Below, piece by piece: positions 1-6,587 of a DNA stretch of 12,483 bases; positions within the stretch are counted from its first letter, which is position 1; every line of letters starts with the position of its first letter. The DNA lies in the NCBI GenBank assembly GCA_025964075.1, contig JAOPZQ010000427.1, positions 1 through 12,483 of the forward strand, in the 5' to 3' direction. Below the pieces are notes generated by a model. The model was not told the DNA's origin. It worked only from the letters and a program-made list of their open reading frames with translations, and searched no databases. The stretch is from Solirubrobacterales bacterium (GTDB taxonomy: Bacteria; Actinomycetota; Thermoleophilia; Solirubrobacterales; Solirubrobacteraceae). The translations under genes were made by a program, and so were the position numbers.

Positions 1-45
1 TTGGGCATGACGACGACGCTACGCGCGCCGCGGCCCGCTCACCAT

Positions 46-93
46 CGGCCAGGGGGATGGACCTGCTCCGCCTCAGGTCCTAGGACCTGGCCG
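46..93. other. Nested dyad element downstream of the response regulator
   Basis: Three overlapping symmetries sit just after the stop codon of the minus-strand regulator gene. CAGGTCCTAGGACCTG (74-89) is a perfect 16-base palindrome. GGACCTG (59-65) pairs with CAGGTCC (74-80) around an 8-base loop. CGGCCAGG (46-53) pairs with CCTGGCCG (86-93) and would enclose that hairpin. The palindrome and the nested stems use the same bases, so they exclude each other. The position suits a transcription terminator for the kinase-regulator operon, but no T-run follows on either strand. A protein-binding site is the alternative. Bases 1-45 show no gene I can support. Confidence 0.45.
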
Positions 94-95
94 GT

Positions 96-749
96 TCAAT
101 CGAGGTCGACGATCCGCTGGCGCACCGCGTAGAGCGCGGCCTGCGTGCGGTCGGCGAGGTGGAGCTTCGCGAGGATGTTCGACACGTGCGTCTTGACCGT
201 CTTCTCGGAGACGACCAGCTCGGCCGCGATGGCCTTGTTGCTCCGGCCCTGGGCGATCAGCCGCAGGACCTCGAGCTCGCGTGCCGTGAGGCGCGCGGCG
301 TCCTCGTCCTGCTGCTCGCCGCGCTCGACGACCTCGCGCATCAGCCGCGCCGCCGCCGTCGGGTGCAGCCACGCCTCGCCGGCGGCGGCGCGGCGGATCG
401 CCTCGACGAGCTCCGGCGGCCGCACGTCCTTGAGCAGGTAGCCGGCCGCGCCGGCGCGGATCGCCGCGAGCACCTTCTCGTCCTGCACGTAGCTCGTGAG
501 CACGACCACGCGGGTCGACGGGCTCACCGAGCGCAGGCGCCGGAGCGCCTCGAGCCCGTCCATCTGCGGCATCACGAGGTCCATCAGCACGACGTCGGGC
601 ACGAGGCTCTCGACGAGCGCGACCGCGCGCTCGCCGTCCTCGGCCTCCCCCACCACCTCGACGCCGTCCTGCACCTGCAGGAAGCTCCGCAGCCCCTCGC
701 GGACGACCGCGTGGTCGTCGGCGATGAGCACCGTGATCGGGTCGCTCAT
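96..749 (-). CDS. NarL/LuxR-family DNA-binding response regulator
   Basis: A two-component response regulator of 217 residues, the usual length for this family. The receiver domain (about residues 5-120) shows the acidic pair D11-D12, the phosphoacceptor D57 in the motif LMDLVMPQMDG, T85 and K107 (GYLLKD). A LuxR-type helix-turn-helix fills residues 152-197 (LTARELEVLRLIAQGRSNKA, then a TVKTHVSNIL recognition helix). Phosphorylation by the kinase encoded just upstream is expected to promote dimerisation and DNA binding. The ATG start was chosen because it overlaps the kinase stop in an ATGA and gives the canonical N-terminus; the same frame stays open far upstream but only as antisense of the kinase. 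Target genes cannot be read from the sequence. The nearby transpeptidase is a candidate by position only. Confidence 0.95.
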   Translation of the reverse strand: MSDPITVLIADDHAVVREGLRSFLQVQDGVEVVGEAEDGERAVALVESLVPDVVLMDLVMPQMDGLEALRRLRSVSPSTRVVVLTSYVQDEKVLAAIRAGAAGYLLKDVRPPELVEAIRRAAAGEAWLHPTAAARLMREVVERGEQQDEDAARLTARELEVLRLIAQGRSNKAIAAELVVSEKTVKTHVSNILAKLHLADRTQAALYAVRQRIVDLD

Positions 750-1879
750 CGCGCGGGGACCTCGAGCGTGACCCGCGTCCCCGCTCCCGCCTTCGAGTCG
801 ACGCGCAGCGCGCCGCCGAGCCCGTCCGCGCGCTCCTCCATCGAGGTCAGCCCGAGGCGGCGGGAGCGCAGCCCGGCCGACGTCGGGTCGAACCCGATGC
901 CGTCGTCGCCCACCTCGAGGGCGAGCCGTCCGTCGCGGCCGGCGAGGCGCACCCAGATCCGGGCCGCGCCGGAGTGGCGCAGCGCGTTGTTCAGCGCCTC
1001 CTGGGCGATGCGGAACGCCTCGCCCTCGACCGCCGTGCCCACCGGCGGCAGGCCGCCGTCGGCGGTGAAGGAGATCTGCCGCTGCTCCACCCGCCGCAGC
1101 ACGTCGACGTGCTTGCGCAGCGCGACGAGGAGCCCCTCGTCCTGGACCGTGGCGGGGCGGAGCTCGAAGATGACCGCGCGCAGCTCGGCCATCGCCTCGC
1201 GCGCCATCTCCTGCACTCGGCCGAGCTGGGTGCGGGCCGCCTCGACGTCGCGATCGAGCACGGTGACGGCGGTCTCCGCCGCGAGCTGGAGCGAGAACAG
1301 GCGCTGGGTGACCGAGTCGTGGAGCTCGCGCGCGAGCCGGTTGCGCTCCTCGATCACCGAGAGCTCGCGCGCGAGGTCGTAGGACCGGGCGTTCTCGATC
1401 GCCACCGCGGCGTGGGCGGCGAGGAGTTCGATCGCGTCCTGGTCCGCGGCGGAGAACGCCGCCTGACCCTCGCGGTCGGTGAGGTAGAACGCGGCGATCA
1501 CGCGCTCCTTGGAGACGACGGGGACGCCGAGGAACGAGCCCATGTCGGGATGCGCGGCCGGCCACCAGCGGTAGCGCGGATGGGCCTTGATGTCGGGGGT
1601 GCGCACGGGCTCGCTGGACTCGAGCATCGCTCCCAGCAGGCCGTGCGTCCGCGGCAGCGGGCCGATCCGGGCGACCTCCTCGTCGGTCAGGCCGGCGGTG
1701 ATGAAGCGGACGAAGCCGCCCGCGCCGTCGGGGATCCCCAGCGCCGCGTAGCGGGCGCGGGCGAGCTCGCGCGCCGTGGCCACCATCCGCTGGAGGATCG
1801 GCTCGAGCGAGCGCTCGGCGGCGATCGCCAGCACGGCGTCGGAGAGCTCGGTGAACGCGGGGTCACGGGCCTGATCCAT
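746..1879 (-). CDS. GAF-domain sensor histidine kinase (HisKA_3 / NarL partner type)
   Basis: A cytoplasmic sensor kinase of 377 residues with no membrane segment, so it senses something inside the cell. A GAF domain spans about residues 10-163. The HisKA_3 dimerisation and phosphotransfer helix has phospho-acceptor H187 in NRLARELHDSVTQRLFSLQL. The HATPase_c domain follows, with N-box EALNNALRHS (N297, N298), G1 box DDGIGF (325-330), and a GLTSMEER segment in the place of the usual GLxGMxER. This is the DesK/NarX/DevS class that pairs with LuxR-type regulators, and such a regulator is encoded directly downstream with a 4-base overlap. The GAF domain contains AHPDMGSFLGVP around H110, a stretch that resembles the haem-ligand region of DevS/DosT sensors but is also common in haem-free GAF kinases. 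The true signal is unknown. Confidence 0.94.
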   Translation of the reverse strand: MDQARDPAFTELSDAVLAIAAERSLEPILQRMVATARELARARYAALGIPDGAGGFVRFITAGLTDEEVARIGPLPRTHGLLGAMLESSEPVRTPDIKAHPRYRWWPAAHPDMGSFLGVPVVSKERVIAAFYLTDREGQAAFSAADQDAIELLAAHAAVAIENARSYDLARELSVIEERNRLARELHDSVTQRLFSLQLAAETAVTVLDRDVEAARTQLGRVQEMAREAMAELRAVIFELRPATVQDEGLLVALRKHVDVLRRVEQRQISFTADGGLPPVGTAVEGEAFRIAQEALNNALRHSGAARIWVRLAGRDGRLALEVGDDGIGFDPTSAGLRSRRLGLTSMEERADGLGGALRVDSKAGAGTRVTLEVPAR

Positions 1880-1888
1880 CCAGCGCGG

Positions 1889-1894
1889 ACGATA
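1889..1894 (-). promoter_or_regulatory. Candidate -10 element of the kinase-regulator operon
   Basis: On the minus strand TATCGT lies 9 bases before the kinase ATG and fits the actinobacterial TANNNT -10 pattern. No TTGACA-like -35 is seen at the normal distance, and no Shine-Dalgarno sequence lies before the ATG. A very short or leaderless mRNA is inferred. The same layout recurs at the other operon-leading genes here. Confidence 0.4.
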
Positions 1895-1938
1895 CGCCGT
1901 GCCAAAGGAGCCAGGCCTCTTTGGTTTACACGGTGTCA

Positions 1939-1965
1939 GGAAAAAGGGGTCTGACCCCTTTTTCC
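1939..1965. repeat. Perfect 12-bp inverted repeat, REP-like hairpin
   Basis: GGAAAAAGGGGT (1939-1950), a CTG loop, then ACCCCTTTTTCC (1954-1965): 12 perfect base pairs, preceded by GGTGTCA (1932-1938). The A/T-rich outer arms stand out against the very GC-rich surroundings. The G4/C4 core flanked by A5 and T5 has the outline of a bidirectional intrinsic terminator. Yet it lies between two divergent genes, upstream of both inferred -10 elements, so it would end neither mRNA. The GGTGTCAGG foot and GGGGTCTGACCCC core resemble dispersed REP-type palindromes mobilised by Y1 (RAYT) transposases. That assignment is from general knowledge and needs a genome-wide count. Confidence 0.65.
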
Positions 1966-1970
1966 GGCGC

Positions 1971-1976
1971 TAGGCT
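1971..1976 (+). promoter_or_regulatory. Candidate -10 element of the L,D-transpeptidase gene
   Basis: TAGGCT fits TANNNT and ends 11 bases before the ATG at 1988. There is no good Shine-Dalgarno sequence between them. The -35 position would fall inside the hairpin at 1939-1965 and has no TTGACA-like hexamer. The site was picked by pattern only. Confidence 0.3.
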
Positions 1977-1987
1977 TCCCGCGCACA

Positions 1988-2986
1988 ATGCGCCGCCTTC
2001 ACATCGCTCTTCTTTCCGTCGTCGTCCTCGCGCTCGCGCCGGCGGCGATCGCCGCGGCTCCGGCTCCGGCGCCGACCATCGCCCCGGGCATCGGCGCCGG
2101 CGGCGTCGATCTCTCCAACCTGACGATCGCCGACGCCACCGCGAAGCTCCAGGCCGCCCTCGGGCCGGCGCTGGCGCGTCCGGTCGCGGTCCACGTCGCC
2201 GGCAGGCGGTTCGCGCTCGCCGCCAAGGACGCGAAGCTGGCGTTCAACGCCGACCTCACCGCGCGTCGCGCGTTCCACGCCGGCATTGGCCGCCCCGCCG
2301 GTTCGCCGCCGCTCCAGGTGCCCCTGGCCATCCGCCACTCGCACATCGCGGTGACGGCGTTCGCCGCCTCGGTCGCGAGGGCGGTGGCGCGGCCGGCGAC
2401 CGACGCGACGATCACGATCACGCTCCAGCGGATGGTGCCGAACCACTCGAAGCCCGGCCTCGCCGTCGACCAGAAGACGCTGGCCGCCGCGGTTGACGCG
2501 GCCCTCGACGCGCCGGCCGCCCCGCATCTCGTGCGTCCGGCGCTCGGCAAGACGAAGCCGAAGGTCACCGTCGCCGACCTGCCGCGCCGGTACGGGACCG
2601 TCCTCACCGTCGATCGCAACCACTTCAAGCTGCGGCTCTTCAAGCGCCTGCGCCTCGTCAAGACCTACGGGATCGCGGTCGGCATGGCCGGGCTCGAGAC
2701 GCCCGCCGGGGTCTACCACATCACCGACAAGCAGGTGAACCCGTCCTGGCACGTGCCGAACAGCCCGTGGGCGGGCTCGCTCGCCGGCCAGACGATCCCG
2801 CCCGGACCGAACGACCCGCTCAAGGCGCGCTGGCTCGGGATCGCGAACGGCGTCGGGATCCACGGGACGGCCGAGGACTGGTCGATCGGGAGCCGCGCCT
2901 CGCACGGGTGCATCCGCATGCACGTCTCCGACGTGATCGCGCTCTATCCGCGCGTGCCGATGGGCACGCCGGTGCTGATCAAGTAG
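1988..2986 (+). CDS. Secreted L,D-transpeptidase (YkuD domain) with YoaR-like N-terminal region
   Basis: A 332-residue envelope enzyme. L,D-transpeptidases form 3-3 peptide crosslinks in peptidoglycan or attach proteins to it. A signal peptide is clear: MRRLHIALLS, a hydrophobic stretch, and a likely cut after an Ala-rich segment near residue 23. Residues about 38-190 carry GVDLSNLTIADA and a GRRFAL segment typical of the PG-binding, YoaR/VanW-type domain that often precedes YkuD in actinobacteria. The YkuD domain (about 203-331) has the full catalytic signature: IHG with H292, then SHGCIRM with nucleophile C308 and H306. The domain begins TVLTVDRNHFKLRLF, the usual first strands. The ATG at 1988 is the only start that begins with the signal peptide. 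The stop codon region overlaps the end of the convergent flippase gene by 8 bases. Confidence 0.95.
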   Translation: MRRLHIALLSVVVLALAPAAIAAAPAPAPTIAPGIGAGGVDLSNLTIADATAKLQAALGPALARPVAVHVAGRRFALAAKDAKLAFNADLTARRAFHAGIGRPAGSPPLQVPLAIRHSHIAVTAFAASVARAVARPATDATITITLQRMVPNHSKPGLAVDQKTLAAAVDAALDAPAAPHLVRPALGKTKPKVTVADLPRRYGTVLTVDRNHFKLRLFKRLRLVKTYGIAVGMAGLETPAGVYHITDKQVNPSWHVPNSPWAGSLAGQTIPPGPNDPLKARWLGIANGVGIHGTAEDWSIGSRASHGCIRMHVSDVIALYPRVPMGTPVLIK

Positions 2987-3977
2987 GCGTCGGCTCCGGT
3001 GGCGCCGCCCCGCGGGCGGCCAGGCGCTGCCGGGCGGCGGCGAACGCCCGCCGGGGAGAGAGCGTCCCGAACTCCATGCCGATCATCGCCGCCGAGAGGC
3101 CGAGCATGACGACGAACAGCACGGCGCCGACGCCGAACGTGAACGTCGTGATCGCGGCCACGTCGACCGGCAGGTCGGTGATCTCCGCGAAGCCGTAGCT
3201 CAGCATCGCCATGCGCAGCCCGGCGCTCGCCGGGCCGAACGGGATGATGCGGCCCCCGCCCTGGGCGGCCATCACGAGGACGACCGTGCTCACGCTCACC
3301 GGAAGGTGGAAGGCGCGCATGAAGCACGCGAGCGAGCCGAGGCGGATGAGCCGCGAGACGGCCTGCCACCACACGACGCCGAAGAAGAAGTCCCGCGGGC
3401 GCTTGAGGATCACCAGGCCCGCCCGGATCCGGCTGAAGACCCCGCGGAGGGTGCGGAACAGCAGGAACCCCAGCACGGCGAGGGCGGCGACGACGAGCGA
3501 CGTGAGAATGGGATGCGCGATCGCCAGCGAGATGTCGAGGTTCGGCAACTCGTGCGGGCCCTGCGGGATCGGCAGCCAGCCGCGCGCGAGCGCCCAGATG
3601 ACGAGCGCCACGCCGAACAGGCTCTCGAACAGGGTCTCCGGAACGAAAGTGCCCACGACTCGCGCCCAGTCGGGGCGCTCCAGGCGACGATCGACGAAGT
3701 ACACCTTGAGGACGTCCCCGCCGCGCGCGGGGATGATCGCGTTGACGCCCGACCCGGCGAGGAAGGCGCGCACCGCGTCGCGCATCCGGAGGCCGGGCTC
3801 GCGCGGGAACGCCGAGCGCAGGATGTTGAACCAGGCGCGCACGCGGACGACCTGCGCTAGGACGTGGAGCGCGGCGCCGGCGGCGAGCCACGCCGGGCTG
3901 ATCTTCACCGCGTCGTGGATCACCAGGCGCGCAGCGCCTAGAGCCTCGTGGTAGAGGTTGATGAGCCAGGCGATCAT
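2979..3977 (-). CDS. Lysylphosphatidylglycerol-synthase-type transmembrane (flippase-like) protein
   Basis: A 332-residue polytopic inner-membrane protein of the UPF0104 / LPG_synthase_TM family, related to the flippase half of MprF. Several long hydrophobic stretches are visible, around residues 30-45, 112-130, 155-175, 198-220 and 272-302. The family signature near the first conserved loop is intact: GVNAIIPARGGDVLKVY (residues 77-93). The second conserved loop, usually a Pro-Gly-rich GxGxxE motif, reads GGRIIPFGPASAGLRM (240-255) and lacks the usual Glu. Members are thought to move lipids or lipid-linked sugars across the membrane, but the substrate here is unknown. No aminoacyl-transferase domain is attached. 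The neighbouring transpeptidase suggests an envelope role. It is divergent from typA and convergent with the transpeptidase. Confidence 0.85.
   Translation of the reverse strand: MIAWLINLYHEALGAARLVIHDAVKISPAWLAAGAALHVLAQVVRVRAWFNILRSAFPREPGLRMRDAVRAFLAGSGVNAIIPARGGDVLKVYFVDRRLERPDWARVVGTFVPETLFESLFGVALVIWALARGWLPIPQGPHELPNLDISLAIAHPILTSLVVAALAVLGFLLFRTLRGVFSRIRAGLVILKRPRDFFFGVVWWQAVSRLIRLGSLACFMRAFHLPVSVSTVVLVMAAQGGGRIIPFGPASAGLRMAMLSYGFAEITDLPVDVAAITTFTFGVGAVLFVVMLGLSAAMIGMEFGTLSPRRAFAAARQRLAARGAAPPEPTPT
3004..3020. terminator. Possible GC hairpin after the transpeptidase stop
   Basis: GCCGCCC (3004-3010), CGC loop, GGGCGGC (3014-3020) is a perfect 7-bp stem starting 18 bases after the transpeptidase stop codon. 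No T-run follows, so it would be a tail-less terminator at best. It lies inside the Ala/Pro-rich C-terminal codons of the flippase gene, where such GC symmetry also arises by chance. Confidence 0.2.
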
Positions 3978-3985
3978 TCGGTTCG

Positions 3986-3991
3986 AACCTA
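3986..3991 (-). promoter_or_regulatory. Candidate -10 element of the flippase gene
   Basis: On the minus strand TAGGTT fits TANNNT and lies 8 bases before the ATG at 3977. It overlaps the 10-base palindrome GGTTCGAACC (3980-3989). No Shine-Dalgarno sequence is present, so a near-leaderless mRNA is inferred. Confidence 0.4.
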
Positions 3992-4018
3992 CTGCTGTCC
4001 TCGTCGGACGCTGGCCGA

Positions 4019-4045
4019 TTCAGCTGAAGTCCAATTAAGGACTTC
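4019..4045. promoter_or_regulatory. Operator-like overlapping palindromes in the flippase-typA gap
   Basis: Two symmetries overlap: TTCAGCTGAA (4019-4028) is a perfect palindrome, and GAAGTCC (4026-4032) is repeated inverted as GGACTTC (4039-4045) around AATTAA. This is the only A/T-rich patch in a 92-base gap between divergent genes. The right half reaches to within 10 bases of the inferred typA -10. The shape suits a dimeric regulator site or the -35 region of a promoter. No regulator can be named. Confidence 0.4.
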
Positions 4046-4054
4046 GCTCGCCGC

Positions 4055-4060
4055 TACCGT
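4055..4060 (+). promoter_or_regulatory. Candidate -10 element of typA
   Basis: TACCGT fits TANNNT and ends 9 bases before the typA ATG. No purine-rich Shine-Dalgarno sequence lies between them (GTCCGGCCC), so the mRNA is probably leaderless or nearly so. Confidence 0.4.
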
Positions 4061-4069
4061 GTCCGGCCC

Positions 4070-5911
4070 ATGCCCGCCCGCCGAGACGATCTCCGCAACC
4101 TGGCCATCGTGGCCCATGTCGACCACGGGAAGACCACGCTGGTCGACGCCCTCCTGTGGCAGACCGGCGCCTTCCGCAAGGGACAGGACGTCGCCGACCG
4201 AGTGCTCGACTCGATGGACCTCGAGCGCGAGAAGGGCATCACGATCCTCGCCAAGAGCACCGCAGTCCGCTACCAGGGCGTGAAGCTGAACATCGTCGAC
4301 ACCCCGGGGCATGCCGACTTCGGCGGCGAGGTCGAGCGCGGGCTGACGATGGTGGACGGCGTGCTCCTGCTCGTCGATGCCTCCGAGGGCCCGCTGCCGC
4401 AGACGCGCTTCGTCCTGCGCAAGGCGCTCGAGTCCCGCCTGCCGGTGATCCTCGTGATCAACAAGGTGGATCGACCCGACGCCCGCATCGCCGAAGTGGT
4501 CGACGAGGTCTACGAGCTGTTCCTCGACCTCGACGCCGACGAGGAGCAGATCGAGTTCCCGATCGTCTACTGCAATGCGAAGGCGGGCCAGGCCTCGCTC
4601 GACCCCGACACGCCGGGCGAGAACCTCGGCCCGCTCCTCGACCTCCTGCTCGAGCGCATCCCGGCGCCCGAGTACGAGCCCGACCACCCGCTGCAGGCGC
4701 ACGTCACGAACCTCGACGCCTCGCCCTACGTCGGCCGCCTGGCGATCTGCCGCGTCCGCAACGGCACGGTGCGCCGGGGCCAGCCGGTGGCCTGGTGCCG
4801 AGCCGACGGCACGGTGGAAGCGGCGCGCGTGGCCGAGCTCTACGTGACCGAGGCGCTCGATCGCGTCGACGCCGAGGAGGTGGGCCCGGGCGAGATCATC
4901 GCGATCGCCGGGATCCCCGAGATCACGATCGGGGAGACGCTCGCCGATCCCGCCGACCCGCGCCCGCTGCCCGTGATCACGGTCGACGCCCCCTCCCTGT
5001 CGGTGACGATCGGGATCAACACCGCGCCGCTGTCGGGCGAGGACGGCTCGAAGCTCACCGCCCGCCAGGTGCAGAACCGGCTCGAGCAGGAGCTGATCGG
5101 CAACGTGTCGCTCGCCGTCCAGCCCACCGAGCGTCCGGACACCTGGGAGGTCCAGGGGCGCGGGGAGCTGCAGCTGGCGATCCTCGTCGAGCTCATGCGC
5201 CGGGAGGGCTTCGAGCTCACGGTCGGCAAGCCGCAGGTCCTCCGCCGCGACATCGACGGTCGGGTCCACGAGCCGGTCGAGCGGCTGTCCATCGACATCC
5301 CCGAGGAGTACGTCGGCGTCGTCACCCAGCTGCTGGCCCTGCGCAAGGGCTCGCTCTCGCAGATGGTCAACCACGGGACCGGCTGGGTGCGGATGGAATA
5401 CCGCGTGCCGGCTCGCGGCCTGATCGGGTTCCGCACCGAGTTCCTCACCGAGACCCGGGGCACCGGGATCATCCACCACGTCTTCGACGGCTGGGAGCCG
5501 TGGGCCGGCGAGCTGCGCACGCGGCCCACGGGCGCGCTCGTCGCCGACCGGACGGGCAAGGTCGCCGCGTACGCGCTGTTCAACCTCCAGGAGCGCGGGT
5601 CGCTGTTCGTCGGCCCGGGCGAGCCGGTCTACGAGGGCATGATCGTCGGGGAGAACTCGCGCGCCGAGGACCTCGACGTGAACGCGGTCAAGGAGAAGAA
5701 GCTCACCAACGTGCGCTCCTCGACCGCCGACGAGCTCGAGCGGCTGGTGCCGCCGCGGCGGCTGTCGCTCGAGCAGGCGCTCGAGTTCCTGCGCGACGAC
5801 GAGAGCGTCGAGGTGACGCCGCACTCGGTGCGGCTGCGCAAGGTCGTGCTCGACGCCACCCAGCGGGTGAAGCTCGCCCGCGGGCGAGCGCGCGAGAGCG
5901 TCGTCTCCTAG
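4070..5911 (+). CDS. typA: Translational GTPase TypA/BipA
   Basis: A ribosome-associated GTPase of the elongation-factor family, 613 residues, the normal TypA length. It helps ribosome assembly and growth under stress. All G motifs are present: P-loop AHVDHGKT (15-22), the switch region EREKGITI (52-59), DTPGH (77-81), NKVD (131-134) and CNAKAG (168-173) as the G5 segment. After the GTPase come a domain II beta-barrel and the EF-G-like domains III and V (VQGRGELQLAILVELMRREG and later YRVPARGLIGFR). The C-terminal TypA-specific domain has KEKKLTNVRSSTADE and ends VTPHSVRLRKVVLD. The ATG start is followed directly by the usual RRDDLRNLAIVAHVDHGKT. It is a single gene whose stop is 13 bases from the end of the convergent hydroxylase gene. 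Confidence 0.98.
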   Translation: MPARRDDLRNLAIVAHVDHGKTTLVDALLWQTGAFRKGQDVADRVLDSMDLEREKGITILAKSTAVRYQGVKLNIVDTPGHADFGGEVERGLTMVDGVLLLVDASEGPLPQTRFVLRKALESRLPVILVINKVDRPDARIAEVVDEVYELFLDLDADEEQIEFPIVYCNAKAGQASLDPDTPGENLGPLLDLLLERIPAPEYEPDHPLQAHVTNLDASPYVGRLAICRVRNGTVRRGQPVAWCRADGTVEAARVAELYVTEALDRVDAEEVGPGEIIAIAGIPEITIGETLADPADPRPLPVITVDAPSLSVTIGINTAPLSGEDGSKLTARQVQNRLEQELIGNVSLAVQPTERPDTWEVQGRGELQLAILVELMRREGFELTVGKPQVLRRDIDGRVHEPVERLSIDIPEEYVGVVTQLLALRKGSLSQMVNHGTGWVRMEYRVPARGLIGFRTEFLTETRGTGIIHHVFDGWEPWAGELRTRPTGALVADRTGKVAAYALFNLQERGSLFVGPGEPVYEGMIVGENSRAEDLDVNAVKEKKLTNVRSSTADELERLVPPRRLSLEQALEFLRDDESVEVTPHSVRLRKVVLDATQRVKLARGRARESVVS

Positions 5912-5924
5912 GCGGTCGCCCCGG

Positions 5925-6587
5925 TCACGCGGGTCCGGGGTCGAGCGTTCGGGCCGTCCGCGACCGCGGCACGTCGCTCTGGTCCGGGTTGGTGCCGAGC
6001 ACGCGGTCGCTGATCGGGTTCGTGATCGCGTGCCAGTACCGCTCGTTCTTGAAGTGGTGCAGGCGATGGTTGCGCGAGACCGCGCGGAAGTAGCTCGAGC
6101 GCGGGCGGTGCGCGGTGTGGATCAGGAAGTGCGTCCACTCGTACAGGCCGACGAGCACGTAGGCCGTGAGCGCGGCCGTGACGAGCGGGCCCCAGGGCTC
6201 GGGACCGGGGAGGAGCGCGACGAGCAGGCCACCGAGCGCCACCGTGAACGGCACGGCGAGGAGCAGCAGGGCCGCCGCCTCGAGCGGCGCCAGCAGGATC
6301 AGGCCGAGGTCGTTCGGTTGCTCGTGGTGCTGGCGATGGGCCCGGGCGGTGGGCAGCTCGACCCGGCGGCCCCGGAGGCGGAACGGCTTCAGATGCAGCA
6401 GGTACACATGGATCGCCCACTCGCCGAACGGATAGATCACGAGCATCGCCCCGACGGCGACGGCGTCCCGCCAGCTCGGGCCGCCAACCGCCACCCGCAC
6501 CGCCGCCACGGCGGCGATCCCCGTGGCGATGATCCACGGCGAGCGCTTGCGGCGGAACTCGCGCCAGGCGGCGCGGAGCGTCTTCAC
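5925..6587 (-). CDS. Fatty acid hydroxylase / sterol desaturase family membrane protein
   Basis: A di-iron membrane oxygenase of about 220 residues. Histidine clusters expected for the family are all visible (GTG-start numbering): HVYLLH (60-65), HRQHH (84-88), THFLIHTAH (152-160) and HRLHH (174-178), plus H186. Hydrophobic stretches lie between them (about 18-34, 46-64, 96-127, 135-150). Close family members hydroxylate carotenoids, fatty acids or sterols; the substrate here cannot be told. Start choice: a GTG at 6585-6587 overlaps the stop of the upstream phosphoribosyltransferase gene as GTGA, as several other genes here do. An ATG at 6614 is also in frame and has AGGAG only 2 bases before it. 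That start would add 9 residues. Coupling to a purine phosphoribosyltransferase gene is unexpected. Confidence 0.85.
   Translation of the reverse strand: MKTLRAAWREFRRKRSPWIIATGIAAVAAVRVAVGGPSWRDAVAVGAMLVIYPFGEWAIHVYLLHLKPFRLRGRRVELPTARAHRQHHEQPNDLGLILLAPLEAAALLLLAVPFTVALGGLLVALLPGPEPWGPLVTAALTAYVLVGLYEWTHFLIHTAHRPRSSYFRAVSRNHRLHHFKNERYWHAITNPISDRVLGTNPDQSDVPRSRTARTLDPGPA

Noticed and set aside
1..45. Short ATG-led frame beginning at position 7 on the plus strand
   Set aside because: It runs into antisense of the regulator gene, has no ribosome site or domain, and shows no sign of being coding.
750..1565. Upstream extension of the response regulator reading frame to 489 codons
   Set aside because: The added part is an out-of-frame reading of the kinase gene; the real N-terminus begins at the ATGA overlap and matches the receiver family.
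159..1954. Long plus-strand open frames opposite the kinase and regulator genes
   Set aside because: Low-complexity Arg/Ala/His-rich translations with no recognisable motif, antisense to two well-formed genes.
3989..5824. A 611-codon open frame on the minus strand, opposite typA
   Set aside because: It lies wholly antisense to a clear typA, reads as an Arg/Asp/His-rich string without domains, and is explained by GC-rich codon third positions keeping the opposite frame free of stops.
5919..5940. CCCCGG-N10-CCGGGG as a shared terminator between typA and the hydroxylase gene
   Set aside because: Only 6 bp, no T-run, and mostly within the hydroxylase C-terminal codons; expected by chance at this GC content.
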